64,000 nucleotides of DNA from Kiritimatiellia bacterium. GTDB taxonomy: Bacteria; Verrucomicrobiota; Kiritimatiellia; RFP12; DVOR01. The stretch is taken from NCBI GenBank assembly GCA_017531445.1, contig JAFXKZ010000001.1, positions 1 through 64,000 of the forward strand. Reading direction: 5' to 3'. The first letter of the stretch is position 1. Every line of letters begins with the position of its first letter. Below are positions 51,648-61,307 of this stretch, in pieces. Under the pieces are notes generated by a model, which saw only the letters and a program-made list of their open reading frames with translations, did not search any database and was not told the origin of the DNA. The position numbers and the translations under genes were made by a program.

Positions 51648-52166
51648 TTAAGGTTGCCACGCGGCGTAGTCGTCACGGGCATCGCGCATCATCTTGTTGT
51701 ATTCATCGGGCGTTCCAAGTCCGGAACGAAAGGCGAGCTGCGAACCGTCGGGGCCCATCACCACCAGAAAGGGATAGTAGCGGCCGGCATCGGTCACCGA
51801 GAAGGTTTCTTCAAAGGTTGCGCGCGTCTCGGGGTCGTCAACAGAGACATCGGCATACATGAAATCTTCAGGAAGCGGAATACTGCCATTGCCGAGCATA
51901 TTCCAGACCTTCTGGCAGTTGGTGCAATTGTCGCGTCCATACTGGATGAGTAAAAACTTGTTTTGTGCTTTGGCGTCTGCCATGGCTTTGCGCAAATCGT
52001 GCTCGCCTTTCGGCTTTTTGACGGTTAACTGTTCGCATCCGGGTCCGGCCGGCACGGTGGAGGGGGCGAAGCCTTTTGTTGGTGCAGGAGTGCCTTGGGC
52101 AAGCGCGAAATGCGGGGCGGCAAGGAGAAGAAGAAGCGTGAGGAAGCAGGGAAGGGGGGTGGACAT
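51648..52166 (-). CDS. Thioredoxin-fold exported protein
   Basis: This 172-residue protein has a signal peptide (MSTPLPCFLTLLLLLAAP...) and a thioredoxin-like domain with the redox motif DNCTNCQKVWN (CTNC) and a FLLIQYGRDNC strand. The start was placed at 52166, seven bases after AGAAAGG. It may act as a periplasmic disulfide or thiol enzyme, or a protein of the thioredoxin_7 type. It lies between the secreted 52.2 kb protein (38 bp upstream) and recQ (adjacent), and is likely co-transcribed with the former. Confidence 0.8.
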   Translation of the reverse strand: MSTPLPCFLTLLLLLAAPHFALAQGTPAPTKGFAPSTVPAGPGCEQLTVKKPKGEHDLRKAMADAKAQNKFLLIQYGRDNCTNCQKVWNMLGNGSIPLPEDFMYADVSVDDPETRATFEETFSVTDAGRYYPFLVVMGPDGSQLAFRSGLGTPDEYNKMMRDARDDYAAWQP

Positions 52167-52204
52167 AAGCAAACCTTTCTGTAAGCATTCAAGCAAAGGA
52201 TGGA

Positions 52205-53698
52205 TTAACGCACGGTGCGCGCTCCGGTGTTCTGTCCCGGGAATTGCTTCGCAGGGACTTTCCAATAAAAGGTGCAGGGAGCCTCTACCGTGACGGTTTG
52301 CGGCGACCAGTAGTTCTCATCATTGAAGCGGAGTTTCTTCGTGCTGAGGTGCTGCCCCATCGGATCTGTTGCCAGCCGCACCGTAACTTCTTCGGCAGGT
52401 CTCCGCCAAAGCGAAAAGGCGAAACGTCTCTCGCCCACCGCTCTGCAGAAGATGGCGTTGACATCCTTACGGAGACGCTGTTGGCGGAGCATGACGTCCA
52501 GACCGATGTCCATTGCCGTGGTAATGCGTTGGTCGCTGTTGGGCGGGATGACAACGGTGCCGGTCCACTTCAGATAAAGCATTGTGGCGAACATGGCAGC
52601 GGTAGCTTCTGTGGGAAGTGCGCCCTCGTAAACGGGCAGATCCGGGCAGCGGCGCGTCCATTCTGCAATGGCAAGCGGGAATGGCATCCATCCCTTTTTG
52701 GGGAGGTCGGTCTTGAGAATCAGTTCCAGATGCTTCAACTCTTCCCGTCCGGAATCGTCTTCAAAAGCCGGGCGCGTGTAGACGGAGGCTTTGGGCATTT
52801 TGCCGAGGGTGTGGGTGGAGCGGAAAAGACATGGCCAGCCGGTATCAATGGAGGTGTCGGTGGTATAGTGCAGTGTCAGCGTCCGCCCGTCTGATGCTGC
52901 AATTGCTTCCAGCCAGGCACCGATTTTACGTTCAAACGCACCATCATAGAGAATGGCATCAAATGTGTCGCCCACGCGGACGTTGAATCCCCCGGCAGGG
53001 AGGTGGGCTGCGGCATAAAGCACATCTTCGGTCAGCTCCAATCCTTCCCGGATAGAGGTTTTCAACTCATCGGCCAACTCCGGATGGATACCACCAAGCG
53101 CAGGCAGTTCATAGTCGTCTCCGCGCAGCGCAAGTGCCAATCCTGCTGCATAGACATAGGCTTCGGAGATGGCACCTTTCGGCACTTTACCATTGTAAAA
53201 GGTGTCGTCGGTGTAGACCTGTTGCCACACTTTCGGAAGGGGGACGAAGGGAATATTCGCGCCAATGGCGAGGCGGGCCGTTTCCTGAAGCGGCAGATTC
53301 TCGCAAAGCCCCGACATCTTATAAACCGGTTTCTGCACGGCAACCAGCGTTGTCTTCGGCAGATGAATCGGGCGCATTGCCTGAACGGTAGTCAATCCGA
53401 GGAAGGCTAATCCATCCGGCTCTCCGGCCGCAGGGGTCACTAAAAGGTGCTCTGCAGCAAGAAGTTGGGCACGTTTTCCTTCCGCATCGGGCATCATGCT
53501 CCATGCACTGAGATGGGAGAACGAAACCACTTCCACAGGTTCTTCCGCAAGCAGATGGCTGAGCTGTTCGGCGATTGCCGGCGCATTGACTGCGGCATCT
53601 TTGCCGACGAGCCAGACGACCTTTGCCGATGCCGTTGGCATCCATGCAAAAAGGAAGAAGAGGAGGAGTGCCCGAAGCGAATGGGATAACAACGACAT
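52205..53698 (-). CDS. Secreted protein of unknown function
   Basis: The 497-residue protein has a signal peptide (LRALLLFFLFAWMPTASA) and a mature part with alpha/beta character: VVWLVGKDAAVNAPAIAEQL, then TTLVAVQKPVYKMSGL, DTFDAILYDGAFERK and a C-terminal beta-rich part. A family could not be recognised. The start follows GAAAGG with eight bases. The pair with the thioredoxin-fold gene 38 bp downstream suggests a shared periplasmic role. Confidence 0.7.
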   Translation of the reverse strand: MSLLSHSLRALLLFFLFAWMPTASAKVVWLVGKDAAVNAPAIAEQLSHLLAEEPVEVVSFSHLSAWSMMPDAEGKRAQLLAAEHLLVTPAAGEPDGLAFLGLTTVQAMRPIHLPKTTLVAVQKPVYKMSGLCENLPLQETARLAIGANIPFVPLPKVWQQVYTDDTFYNGKVPKGAISEAYVYAAGLALALRGDDYELPALGGIHPELADELKTSIREGLELTEDVLYAAAHLPAGGFNVRVGDTFDAILYDGAFERKIGAWLEAIAASDGRTLTLHYTTDTSIDTGWPCLFRSTHTLGKMPKASVYTRPAFEDDSGREELKHLELILKTDLPKKGWMPFPLAIAEWTRRCPDLPVYEGALPTEATAAMFATMLYLKWTGTVVIPPNSDQRITTAMDIGLDVMLRQQRLRKDVNAIFCRAVGERRFAFSLWRRPAEEVTVRLATDPMGQHLSTKKLRFNDENYWSPQTVTVEAPCTFYWKVPAKQFPGQNTGARTVR

Positions 53699-53827
53699 AA
53701 GGCAAGCCTTTCAGTGAAAGTGGCGCATGGTTTTGAGCGATGGGTCAGGAAAACAAGCCTGTCAGAAGATTGTAAGTCTCCAGCAGGATTCCTTCCAAAG
53801 GAGGCTTCATAACCGCGCTCATGTGGG

Positions 53828-55093
53828 TTACTTAAAGGTTTTGAGTTGCTCAAAGTCCAACGTGGCAAAAAGGTCATCAAGCGTTTCTGCACGGCGGATT
53901 TCCACGACGGAGCCGTCTTCACGCAGCAGCAATTCAGCCGAACGCAGCTTTCCATTGTAGTTGAAGCCCATTGCATGACCATGCGCTCCTGCATCGTGGA
54001 AGACGAGCAAATCACCCGGAACAATCTCAGGAAGCGCACGTTGAATCGCGAACTTGTCGTTGTTCTCACAGAGTGAACCGGTAACGTCATAGGTGTGATC
54101 TGCCGGTGCGTCTGCTTTGCCTACAACCGTAATGTGATGATAGGCTCCATACAACGCCGGGCGCATCAGATTGGCCATGCAGGCATCCATACCGACGTAA
54201 TCGCGGTAAGTATGCTTGAGATGCCGCACAGTGCTGACGAGATAACCGTAAGGTCCTGTGATGCAACGGCCGCACTCCAGATAGATCTTCAACTCGGGAT
54301 GCCCCTTGGCAATCAGACGCTCTTCGTAGGCTTTGCGGATGCCTTCACCTACAATTTCAAGGTTGACGCCCTCCTGTTCCGGACGATAGGGAATGCCGAT
54401 GCCGCCGCCGAGATTGACGAATTCAAAGGTGATACCAAGGGCGGCCTGAAGCTCGGTGATAAGGTCGAAGAGCAGAATTGCCGTGTCAATGAAGTATTGT
54501 GGATTCAGCTCGTTGGAGGCGACCATGGTATGCAAGCCGAAGCGTTTGACGCCTTTTTCCTTCAAGAGGCGATAACCTTCAAAGAGTTGCTCGCGGGTAA
54601 ACCCGTACTTTGCTTCTTCCGGCTTGCCGATAATGGCGTTGCCGCCTTTCAGCGGACCGGGATTATAACGGAAGCAGACCAATTCCGGAAGTTTGCCGCA
54701 AGCTTGCTCTAAAAAGGCAATGTGAGAGAGGTCGTCAAGGTTGATGTTGGCTCTCATTTCTACGGCATGGACAAATTCTTCTGCAGGAGTATCGTTGGAG
54801 GTGAACATGATTGCTTCACCTTCCAGACCCACCTGTTGCGAGAGCAAAAGCTCCGGCAGCGAAGAGCAGTCTGCACCAAATCCTTCCTCCTGAAGCACAC
54901 GCATCAAGAAGGGGTTCGGGGCGGCTTTTACAGCAAAGAAGTTGCGAAAACCTTTATTCCATGCGAACGCTGCCTTAAGACGACGGGCATTTGCACGAAT
55001 GGCTTTTTCGTCGTAAAGGTGAAACGGCGTCGGCCATTTGGAGGCGATTGCACGCAATTGTGCTTCAGAACACGGTAAACTCTTTTCAGTCAT
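53828..55093 (-). CDS. lysA: Diaminopimelate decarboxylase-like enzyme
   Basis: The 421-residue PLP enzyme of fold type III would decarboxylate meso-diaminopimelate to lysine. FRNFFAVKAAPNPFL holds the PLP lysine, GFGADCSSLPELLLS follows, and the C-domain has VTGSLCENNDKFA (the active-site Cys/Glu pair) and FHDAGAHGHAMGFNYNG. YLECGRCITGPYG has ECGR where family members usually have EPGR, so this is a variant branch and a related amino-acid decarboxylase is possible. The ATG at 55093 fits; an upstream start at 55150 overlaps rsfS. Confidence 0.82.
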   Translation of the reverse strand: MTEKSLPCSEAQLRAIASKWPTPFHLYDEKAIRANARRLKAAFAWNKGFRNFFAVKAAPNPFLMRVLQEEGFGADCSSLPELLLSQQVGLEGEAIMFTSNDTPAEEFVHAVEMRANINLDDLSHIAFLEQACGKLPELVCFRYNPGPLKGGNAIIGKPEEAKYGFTREQLFEGYRLLKEKGVKRFGLHTMVASNELNPQYFIDTAILLFDLITELQAALGITFEFVNLGGGIGIPYRPEQEGVNLEIVGEGIRKAYEERLIAKGHPELKIYLECGRCITGPYGYLVSTVRHLKHTYRDYVGMDACMANLMRPALYGAYHHITVVGKADAPADHTYDVTGSLCENNDKFAIQRALPEIVPGDLLVFHDAGAHGHAMGFNYNGKLRSAELLLREDGSVVEIRRAETLDDLFATLDFEQLKTFK

Positions 55094-55104
55094 AGCAGTC
55101 TCGC

Positions 55105-55464
55105 TCAGGGGTTTGAGGGGGTGAAAGGAATCTCTTTTGCACCTTGCCAAAGTGCTTCAATGTCGTAATATTCACGTGCTTCCGGCGCAAAGATATGGGT
55201 TACCACGGTGAAAGCATCCAGTAATACCCACCCGCTGTCAGATTCGCCGGAGGTGCGATAGCGCGTGTTGCTTCCGGCTTTCAGAAAGGTTTGTGCCGCT
55301 TTTTGCAAAGCTTTCAGGTGCGGAGCTGAGGTGCCGGAGGCGACAACGCAAATGTCGGTTACAGTGGAAATGCCACGCACATCCAGCACACGGATATCTT
55401 CTGCCTGCTTGTCATAGAGTGCTTGTGCGATGCCTAATGCGAGCGCTTCATTGGTTTGTGTCAT
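55105..55464 (-). CDS. rsfS: Ribosomal silencing factor RsfS
   Basis: This 119-residue protein binds ribosomal protein L14 and blocks subunit joining in slow growth. The Iojap/RsfS family marks are AQALYDKQAEDIRVLDVRGI, TDICVVASGTSAPHLKAL, ESDSGWVLLDAFTVVTHIFA and REYYDIEALWQGA. It follows nadD, the usual neighbour, by 17 bp and precedes lysA by 11 bp. Confidence 0.94.
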   Translation of the reverse strand: MTQTNEALALGIAQALYDKQAEDIRVLDVRGISTVTDICVVASGTSAPHLKALQKAAQTFLKAGSNTRYRTSGESDSGWVLLDAFTVVTHIFAPEAREYYDIEALWQGAKEIPFTPSNP

Positions 55465-55481
55465 GGGATAATGAACTCCTT

Positions 55482-56075
55482 TTATAAGTAGAGATGGTGA
55501 TCCCGAAGGTAGCGTTCTTCCAAATCACACATAGAATAGCGGATTGATTGATTCTTGGCAACTGCCGAGCGGATAGCAGTGCTTGAATGAGGATTGAGCG
55601 GACCAGTGAGCCGATGCGCCAGCAGTGTGGCGGCAAAAGCATGAGAAGGCGGCTCAACGCCGGGACGGTCAAAGACGATAAACTCACAGCTTTTTGAGAG
55701 TGCTTCAGCTTGATACCATCTTGGGAACGAGTTGGCAGAGTCCATACCCATGATGAACCAGAAACGGATGTCGGGGGCCTCTGCTTTGAGTTCCATAATT
55801 GTTTGATAGGTGTAGGTCTTGCCTTTCCGGAAGAGTTCCCTGCAATCAAGCGTGAAAGTTGCATGGGAGGCAATCGCCAAGCGTAACATTGCACAACGGT
55901 CTTGGGCAGATGCAGGGCACGTTTCTTTCAAGGCTTGTTGTGCGCATGGCAGAAAACGCACTTCGTCTAAGGCGAACGTCTTTTGTGCTTCTTCTGCAAG
56001 CGCAAGATGCCCGATGTGAATCGGGTCAAATGTTCCTCCAAATAGACCGACGTGGCGCATACGCTTGAAAATCAT
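55482..56075 (-). CDS. nadD: Nicotinate-nucleotide adenylyltransferase
   Basis: This 197-residue enzyme makes deamido-NAD from nicotinate mononucleotide and ATP. HVGLFGGTFDPIHIGHLALA holds the nucleotidyltransferase GxFxPxHxGH motif; WFIMGMDSANSFPRW and the C-terminal SSTAIRSAV (ISSTxIR) motif follow. The ATG at 56075 overlaps the rodZ stop (ATGA); an inner ATG at 56060 is possible. Confidence 0.95.
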   Translation of the reverse strand: MIFKRMRHVGLFGGTFDPIHIGHLALAEEAQKTFALDEVRFLPCAQQALKETCPASAQDRCAMLRLAIASHATFTLDCRELFRKGKTYTYQTIMELKAEAPDIRFWFIMGMDSANSFPRWYQAEALSKSCEFIVFDRPGVEPPSHAFAATLLAHRLTGPLNPHSSTAIRSAVAKNQSIRYSMCDLEERYLRDHHLYL

Positions 56076-57103
56076 TCAAAAAAAGGTTCTGGCGGCGCGG
56101 CAACCGGGCGCAATTCAAAGGTGCCGGAGGCCGATTGCGGTGTGATTCCATATTCCGATTGGGCTGCTTCCGAGAGACGGAAGACATGACGGAAGACGAG
56201 CACAATTCCGGTAAGTGCCAGCAGAATAAGGAAAATCAACAATGCTTGATGGAGCATTCGCGGAGTGTAATAGCGGCCTTCATCGCCTTGCAACCGCTTT
56301 ACTTTCGGGCGTGTGGCGCGCGTAATCAAGCCGGAGCACGCACTGCCGATACCTTTGAAAAGGGCAACGAACGATCCCATTTGCGGGCTTGGCGGTTCGG
56401 ATATCGGATATTGCGGTCCGAAAATCGGGCAGTCGCATCCTTGCCGGGGCTTCAACTCTTCCGAGCGGTCTCTGGGCGGAACAATAATCCGTTCGCGCTT
56501 TTCCTGCTCAAAAGATTGGCTGAAGATTGCTCGATGCGGGTGATCGTGTACCGGAGTGTCAGGAATTATGGACGGGATTTGCGGGGTAAGAGAAGGGGAC
56601 GCTTCAGCATCGTGTTTTTCAGAGGTTCCCGCTGTCGGCTCCGACTTAGGTGCCGGAAGGTTGGCAAAGAGATCGCCTTCCATAACAGGAGAAGGAGATG
56701 CCGGAGGCGTTGTCGCTTCCGGGATGGAAGAGTGTTCAATGTTTTTGATTGGCGGATTTACAGGTTGCCGAGGCGTAGGAGCAGCGCGCTTCTCGGCGGG
56801 AGCCGGTGGTGTCACGGTACGCTTAGACGCAGCCGTTGTCGCGTGAGAGGCGGTCTTTGCAGGAGAAGCCGCTCCGGAGTTTATCTGCATATAATCTTCA
56901 ATGAGGGGCGCAGCGTCGATTTTCAAGAGCGCAGTGTACTGCTTTATGAAGCCTCTTCCATAAATCGGCGCAGGGATTTTCCGGAAGTCTTCATTCTCTA
57001 ACGCATCAATGGTTTTTACCATCATATGCGTACGTTCCGCAACGTACTCTTTGGTCCAACCGCGTTCAAGTCGTGTTTGTTTCAGAATCTCACCGAATGC
57101 CAT
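56072..57103 (-). CDS. RodZ-like helix-turn-helix membrane protein
   Basis: The 343-residue protein has a Cro-like HTH_25 domain at residues 1-70 (FGEILKQTRLERGWTKEYVA, IDALENEDFRKIPAPIYGRG), a long Pro/Ala-rich disordered region, and one membrane helix near 290-312 (QALLIFLILLALTGIVLVF). RodZ binds MreB and helps set cell shape; the short periplasmic tail here is much smaller than in E. coli. It precedes nadD (ATGA overlap). Confidence 0.82.
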   Translation of the reverse strand: MAFGEILKQTRLERGWTKEYVAERTHMMVKTIDALENEDFRKIPAPIYGRGFIKQYTALLKIDAAPLIEDYMQINSGAASPAKTASHATTAASKRTVTPPAPAEKRAAPTPRQPVNPPIKNIEHSSIPEATTPPASPSPVMEGDLFANLPAPKSEPTAGTSEKHDAEASPSLTPQIPSIIPDTPVHDHPHRAIFSQSFEQEKRERIIVPPRDRSEELKPRQGCDCPIFGPQYPISEPPSPQMGSFVALFKGIGSACSGLITRATRPKVKRLQGDEGRYYTPRMLHQALLIFLILLALTGIVLVFRHVFRLSEAAQSEYGITPQSASGTFELRPVAAPPEPFFE

Positions 57104-57299
57104 AATTTACCTCAAGCGTTTGAAAGAGTTGTGAAATTGTGTGCTGCGGTCAATATTACGGAAGGCCGTGACCACTTACAGTGAAAGGGGGTGGTTTTTG
57201 CATCGTCCGCTCCGGGCGCACGTATGCCTGCGCCGGATTTCAAACGGCAATACAGAGAAGGATATTCAATCGTTCGGTTTTCCGGTGCCATGATGACTT

Positions 57300-60140
57300 C
57301 TAACCTTGTGTGGGGTGTTTGATTTCCGGAATCCCGAGCGAGGCGGGGTCGAAATCGCCCAGATCGAAATCCTCTTCCTGCGGAGCGGCATTGTAAGGAG
57401 CCTCTCCTTGCGAAGTGACCGTTGTGTAAGAAAGCGGTTCTGATGGTGTACCTTCTGCCGGATATCCGCCCACATCGTATGAATCATTGACGGAAGAGCG
57501 CGTATCAAAGGCGGCAGCTTCGCCATCGGTTCCTGCGACTTTCATCCGCTCTTCTGCATTAAGGTCTACCAAGATTTCTCTTGAACCGCCTGCCTTTGTC
57601 GCCGGTCCGATGATCCCACGTTCTTCAAGCATATCGGTGATGCGCCCCGCTTTGGAGTAGCCGATGCGGAATTTCCGTTGTAAAGCAGAGGTGGAGAATC
57701 GCCCGGTTTGCCGGATAAAGTCCAACGCTTTCAAGTAGTATCCCTCGTCTGAAGTGTCCTCGTCGGAGCCGGGTTCCACATAGACCGGTTCGCTCTTTGG
57801 CTCGGGAAGGAAGTCCTTAAGGATGGAATGAATGTCATTGGAAGCTTTTTCTTCCGGTATTCTTTCCATTGATCCGGCCAGAAGATTATCGAAAGCCGGC
57901 CCTGCTTGATTGCGGATGTAGTCGCAGATAGCGTCGATGGCTTCATTGGTCACCCATGCAGCCTGTGAACGCACGGTTGGCTTCCCGGAACGCCCCAACA
58001 GCATATCGCCCTTGCCGATGAGATTCTCTGCGCCGGATTCGTCCAGGATTGTCCGCGAGTCGTTTGCCTGAGCCACGCGCAACGCCACACGCCCGGGAAT
58101 ATTGGATTTGATTGTACCGGTGATAATATCGGTGGTCGGACGCTGTGTAGCGATAATCAGATGAATCCCGGCGGCCCGCGCTTTTGCGGTAAGTGCTGCA
58201 ATGGGCGTTTCAATTTCAGCACGCACGGCCGGATCGTTCATCAAGTCGGCCAATTCATCAATAATTAACACAATGAACGGCAAACGCGTGGTAGGATTGT
58301 CACGATGTGCCAGCGGTTGCTCCACGCGGCTGTTGTATTCTCCGATGTTGCGCACGCCATAACGCTGCAACAATTCATAGCGGCGTTCCATCTCCATCTT
58401 TGCCCAACGGAGCGAGAACATCACCTTTTTCGGCTCAACCACCACAGGATTCAGCAGATGGGGGAGGTTATCATACGACGTGAACTCCACCCGCTTGGGG
58501 TCAACCATCAGCAACCGCAACCGGTCGGGCTTGCGGCACATCAATAGACCGATCAGCATATCGTTCACCGCAACTGACTTGCCTGAACCGGTGCCGCCGG
58601 CCACGAGCAGGTGCGGCATCTCTGCCAAATCGACAATCAAATCGCCTCCGGTAGCGAGTTTGCCCATCGCCAACGGCAGCTCCATCTTCCGCTCGGCTTC
58701 ACGCCACGCAGCACCCTCAAGGATTTCGCGCAACGTCACCGATTGGCGGATACTGTTGGGCACTTCGATACCTACAAGGTCGCGCCCCGGAATTGGAGCC
58801 TGAATACGGATCGATTCTGCGCGCAGGTTCATTAAAAGGTTCCGGCGCGTCCCTTCAAACTTTTTCAGGTCAACGCTGGCATCCGGGCGAATCTCGAATT
58901 GCGTCAAGACCGGACCGCGTTTGTAATTGACCACCTTGGCACTGATGCGGAATTGCTCGAAGACGCCTTCAATTGCCGCAATGGCACTCTGCACGTCTTC
59001 GGCATCATTTTTACGCGGCGGAATCGGTCCGAGCAGTTCCAGCGGCGGCAGACCATAATCCGGCACGACCACGTCGTCTCCGGTGTTGTCGTTGGCCGCC
59101 GGAACGGGCGCAGTGATGGAACGCTCCGGCGATACCGGTTTGAGCGCGGGGGCATTGTCCGGTTTCAGTGTAAAAGGTTCGGGCGTAACTTCTGCCGGAG
59201 CTGGCTTCCGAAGCGGTGGCGTTTCGGGGGCGGGTGCAGTCTGGAACAGTGGGGCTTCCGGCTCTTTTCGCAGGGGAGGCACCCACGTTTGCCCGGCAAG
59301 GGCCGAGCGGTCACGCAAGATAGCGGTGGTGGACGGCACGGATTCCTGCTTTGGCTGAGGTGCTTCAGCGCGATGGAACAGGCGCGACCAAAAGCCACCT
59401 TCAGGTGCAGCGGTGGGCGGTTGCGTCTGCGCCCGGGCTGCATATTGCGCTGCGAGGGCTTCCACTCCGGGTGAGAGCGTAGGGGGCGTGCGCGGCGTGA
59501 CCAGACGCGTCAGCAGGCAGAGCGTGTTGCGGATGCCGATAATCAAAAAGAACAACATAAGTGCCAAGGGCCACAGGAGCAGGTGCAATCCGGTGGTGCC
59601 GATGAGCGGACGCAGCAGGTCGCTGACGACCCATTGCCCGATGGCACCGCCTGCATTCGGCATAATATTGAGCGTTGCCAGCAAGGGAAGCGCGCGTCCG
59701 TCGTCGCCGCCAATCGTCTGGAAAATGCACGCTAAAACAAGGTAAAGCAGGGCAATCCAGATGACGCGCAAGCGGAAGTATTTGACCTTGGCATAGAGCA
59801 TGAATCCTGAAATCAGAAAGAGCAACGGCAAGGCGAAGTAGCGATAGGCAAGCCCGGCGAAACCATAACCGTAGAAGGTCAACCACGCGCCGAGTTTGCC
59901 GAGACGATTGAAGGCTTCTCCGCCATTGGTCACAGAGACGGGGTTGCACAACCACGAGATGTCGTGCCAATCGTAAGAGACGAGTGACAGCAGAAGAATG
60001 AAGCTCAGGGCGAGGATTCCCACGCCGATGAGGCGCCGCCGAAGGAGATTGACCGATGTCGGCTGCGTCATCTCGCCGGAAAGCGGACTGGTTGTGGAAG
60101 CAGATGTTTTGGGTTTACTGGGCATAGCCGATCTATTCAC
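57300..60140 (-). CDS. ftsK: FtsK/SpoIIIE DNA translocase
   Basis: This 946-residue protein pumps DNA at the division septum so that chromosomes separate. The N-part has four or five membrane helices (LIGVGILALSFILLLSLVSY ...). A Pro/Ala-rich linker follows, then the motor: LLVAGGTGSGKSVAVNDMLI (Walker A), FIVLIIDELADLMND (Walker B) and IIATQRPTTDIITGTIKSNI. The C-terminal winged-helix gamma domain is present (GRFSTSALQRKFRIGYSKAG ... EERGIIGPATKAGGSREILV). A GTG at 60140 overlapping the exbD stop, with GGTGA upstream, or the ATG at 60125, may start it. Confidence 0.95.
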   Translation of the reverse strand: MNRSAMPSKPKTSASTTSPLSGEMTQPTSVNLLRRRLIGVGILALSFILLLSLVSYDWHDISWLCNPVSVTNGGEAFNRLGKLGAWLTFYGYGFAGLAYRYFALPLLFLISGFMLYAKVKYFRLRVIWIALLYLVLACIFQTIGGDDGRALPLLATLNIMPNAGGAIGQWVVSDLLRPLIGTTGLHLLLWPLALMLFFLIIGIRNTLCLLTRLVTPRTPPTLSPGVEALAAQYAARAQTQPPTAAPEGGFWSRLFHRAEAPQPKQESVPSTTAILRDRSALAGQTWVPPLRKEPEAPLFQTAPAPETPPLRKPAPAEVTPEPFTLKPDNAPALKPVSPERSITAPVPAANDNTGDDVVVPDYGLPPLELLGPIPPRKNDAEDVQSAIAAIEGVFEQFRISAKVVNYKRGPVLTQFEIRPDASVDLKKFEGTRRNLLMNLRAESIRIQAPIPGRDLVGIEVPNSIRQSVTLREILEGAAWREAERKMELPLAMGKLATGGDLIVDLAEMPHLLVAGGTGSGKSVAVNDMLIGLLMCRKPDRLRLLMVDPKRVEFTSYDNLPHLLNPVVVEPKKVMFSLRWAKMEMERRYELLQRYGVRNIGEYNSRVEQPLAHRDNPTTRLPFIVLIIDELADLMNDPAVRAEIETPIAALTAKARAAGIHLIIATQRPTTDIITGTIKSNIPGRVALRVAQANDSRTILDESGAENLIGKGDMLLGRSGKPTVRSQAAWVTNEAIDAICDYIRNQAGPAFDNLLAGSMERIPEEKASNDIHSILKDFLPEPKSEPVYVEPGSDEDTSDEGYYLKALDFIRQTGRFSTSALQRKFRIGYSKAGRITDMLEERGIIGPATKAGGSREILVDLNAEERMKVAGTDGEAAAFDTRSSVNDSYDVGGYPAEGTPSEPLSYTTVTSQGEAPYNAAPQEEDFDLGDFDPASLGIPEIKHPTQG

Positions 60141-60549
60141 TCTCTGTCACCAATGAAAATTTCATCAGTCTTGCTTTTCGTAACACTTTAATCACGTCCA
60201 TGATACGCCCGTAAGCTTGTGTTTCATCGCCCCGGATGTGCGCGGCCACGTCTTTGTTCCTGGCCACGGCTTCTTGTGCTTTGAGGAAAAGTTCTTCATC
60301 TGTCACGGGCTCTTTCCCGATGAAGAGTTTTCCTTCTGCGGTGACATTGACCGTGAAAGGTTCATTATTCGGCAAAGGCTCTCCGGAGGCTTTCGGCAGC
60401 TGGACGGTAATACCGCCCTGCAAGGCCGGGAAGGTAATGATGAAGGCGATCAACAGCAGAAACGTCATGTCCAGAATCGGCGTCATGTTGATTTCGCCGT
60501 TGATCTGACGCGGTTTACGCTTTCTGCGTGACAATCTTGTGCGCAACAT
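60133..60549 (-). CDS. exbD: ExbD/TolR biopolymer transport protein
   Basis: The 138-residue protein has a cytoplasmic N-end ending INMTPILDMTFLLLIAFIIT, the ExbD/TolR helix with the proton-carrying Asp, and a periplasmic domain (VTAEGKLFIGKEPVTDEELF, AHIRGDETQAYGRIMDVIKV). It works with the adjacent ExbB/TolQ. No TonB or TolA gene is beside it. This is the second ExbB/ExbD pair in the window; this pair is closer to the canonical sequence than the one at 35 kb. Confidence 0.92.
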   Translation of the reverse strand: MLRTRLSRRKRKPRQINGEINMTPILDMTFLLLIAFIITFPALQGGITVQLPKASGEPLPNNEPFTVNVTAEGKLFIGKEPVTDEELFLKAQEAVARNKDVAAHIRGDETQAYGRIMDVIKVLRKARLMKFSLVTESE

Positions 60550-60551
60550 AC

Positions 60552-61304
60552 TTACCGATCCTCAAGGTAGTGCAATCGCAATTTGCCCAAAAGGTCTTCG
60601 CCGAAGCCTTCCAAGTCCACGCTGACGGCTTCAAGTTTGCTCTGCAAAAGGTTGTAGCCGATTGTCGATGGGATCGCCACCACCAAACCAACGACCGTGG
60701 TTAACAGTGCCGAAGAGATACCGGGGGCCAACTGGGCGATATCCGCACTGCCGCTGGCCGCCATCGCCTGAAAGGCGTACATCACACCCCAGACGGTGCC
60801 GAAAAGCCCCATCAGCGGTGCCGAACTGGTGAAAATGGCAATCCAGGTCATTTCTGAACCGTTGAGCCGGACGCACGCTTCTTCAATCGTGTGAACGCAG
60901 ACCGATTCCACCAAATCCATCTGCTTGCGCGTTAAACTGAGGCGATACGTGGGGTCGAGGTGCATTTTCTGGCGTTGTTCCACAGGGACCAATGCCGCCA
61001 GACGTTCACAGCTGTTGGCATAAATCTGACCGATGGGTGTATCGGTGAGCGTCTGCAACTGGTGCGCATTCTCCACGAAAATCTCCAGCGGGTCGTTCGT
61101 CCGCACAAAGGCATCGACAAATTGTGCCGACCGCGCACTGACCTCTGCGAGTTTCACTTTCTTGCTGAGCATCATTCCCCATGAGCAAATGCTCATCACA
61201 ATCTGCGCGATGACAATGCACTGCCCCATGAAGTCCGAGTCGGCAAAAGCACGAAATGGTCCCAGCGAGCCGATATTCAAAAGAAGCAAATCTGCCGGTA
61301 TCAT
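60552..61304 (-). CDS. exbB: ExbB/TolQ proton channel protein
   Basis: This 250-residue protein has an N-terminal helix and the two pore helices (WIAIFTSSAPLMGLFGTVWG and GISSALLTTVVGLVVAIPSTIGYN) with the conserved Thr and Pro. It forms a proton-driven motor with the ExbD partner two bases downstream. The start lies 3 bases after the argS stop. Confidence 0.93.
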   Translation of the reverse strand: MIPADLLLLNIGSLGPFRAFADSDFMGQCIVIAQIVMSICSWGMMLSKKVKLAEVSARSAQFVDAFVRTNDPLEIFVENAHQLQTLTDTPIGQIYANSCERLAALVPVEQRQKMHLDPTYRLSLTRKQMDLVESVCVHTIEEACVRLNGSEMTWIAIFTSSAPLMGLFGTVWGVMYAFQAMAASGSADIAQLAPGISSALLTTVVGLVVAIPSTIGYNLLQSKLEAVSVDLEGFGEDLLGKLRLHYLEDR

Positions 61305-61307
61305 TGC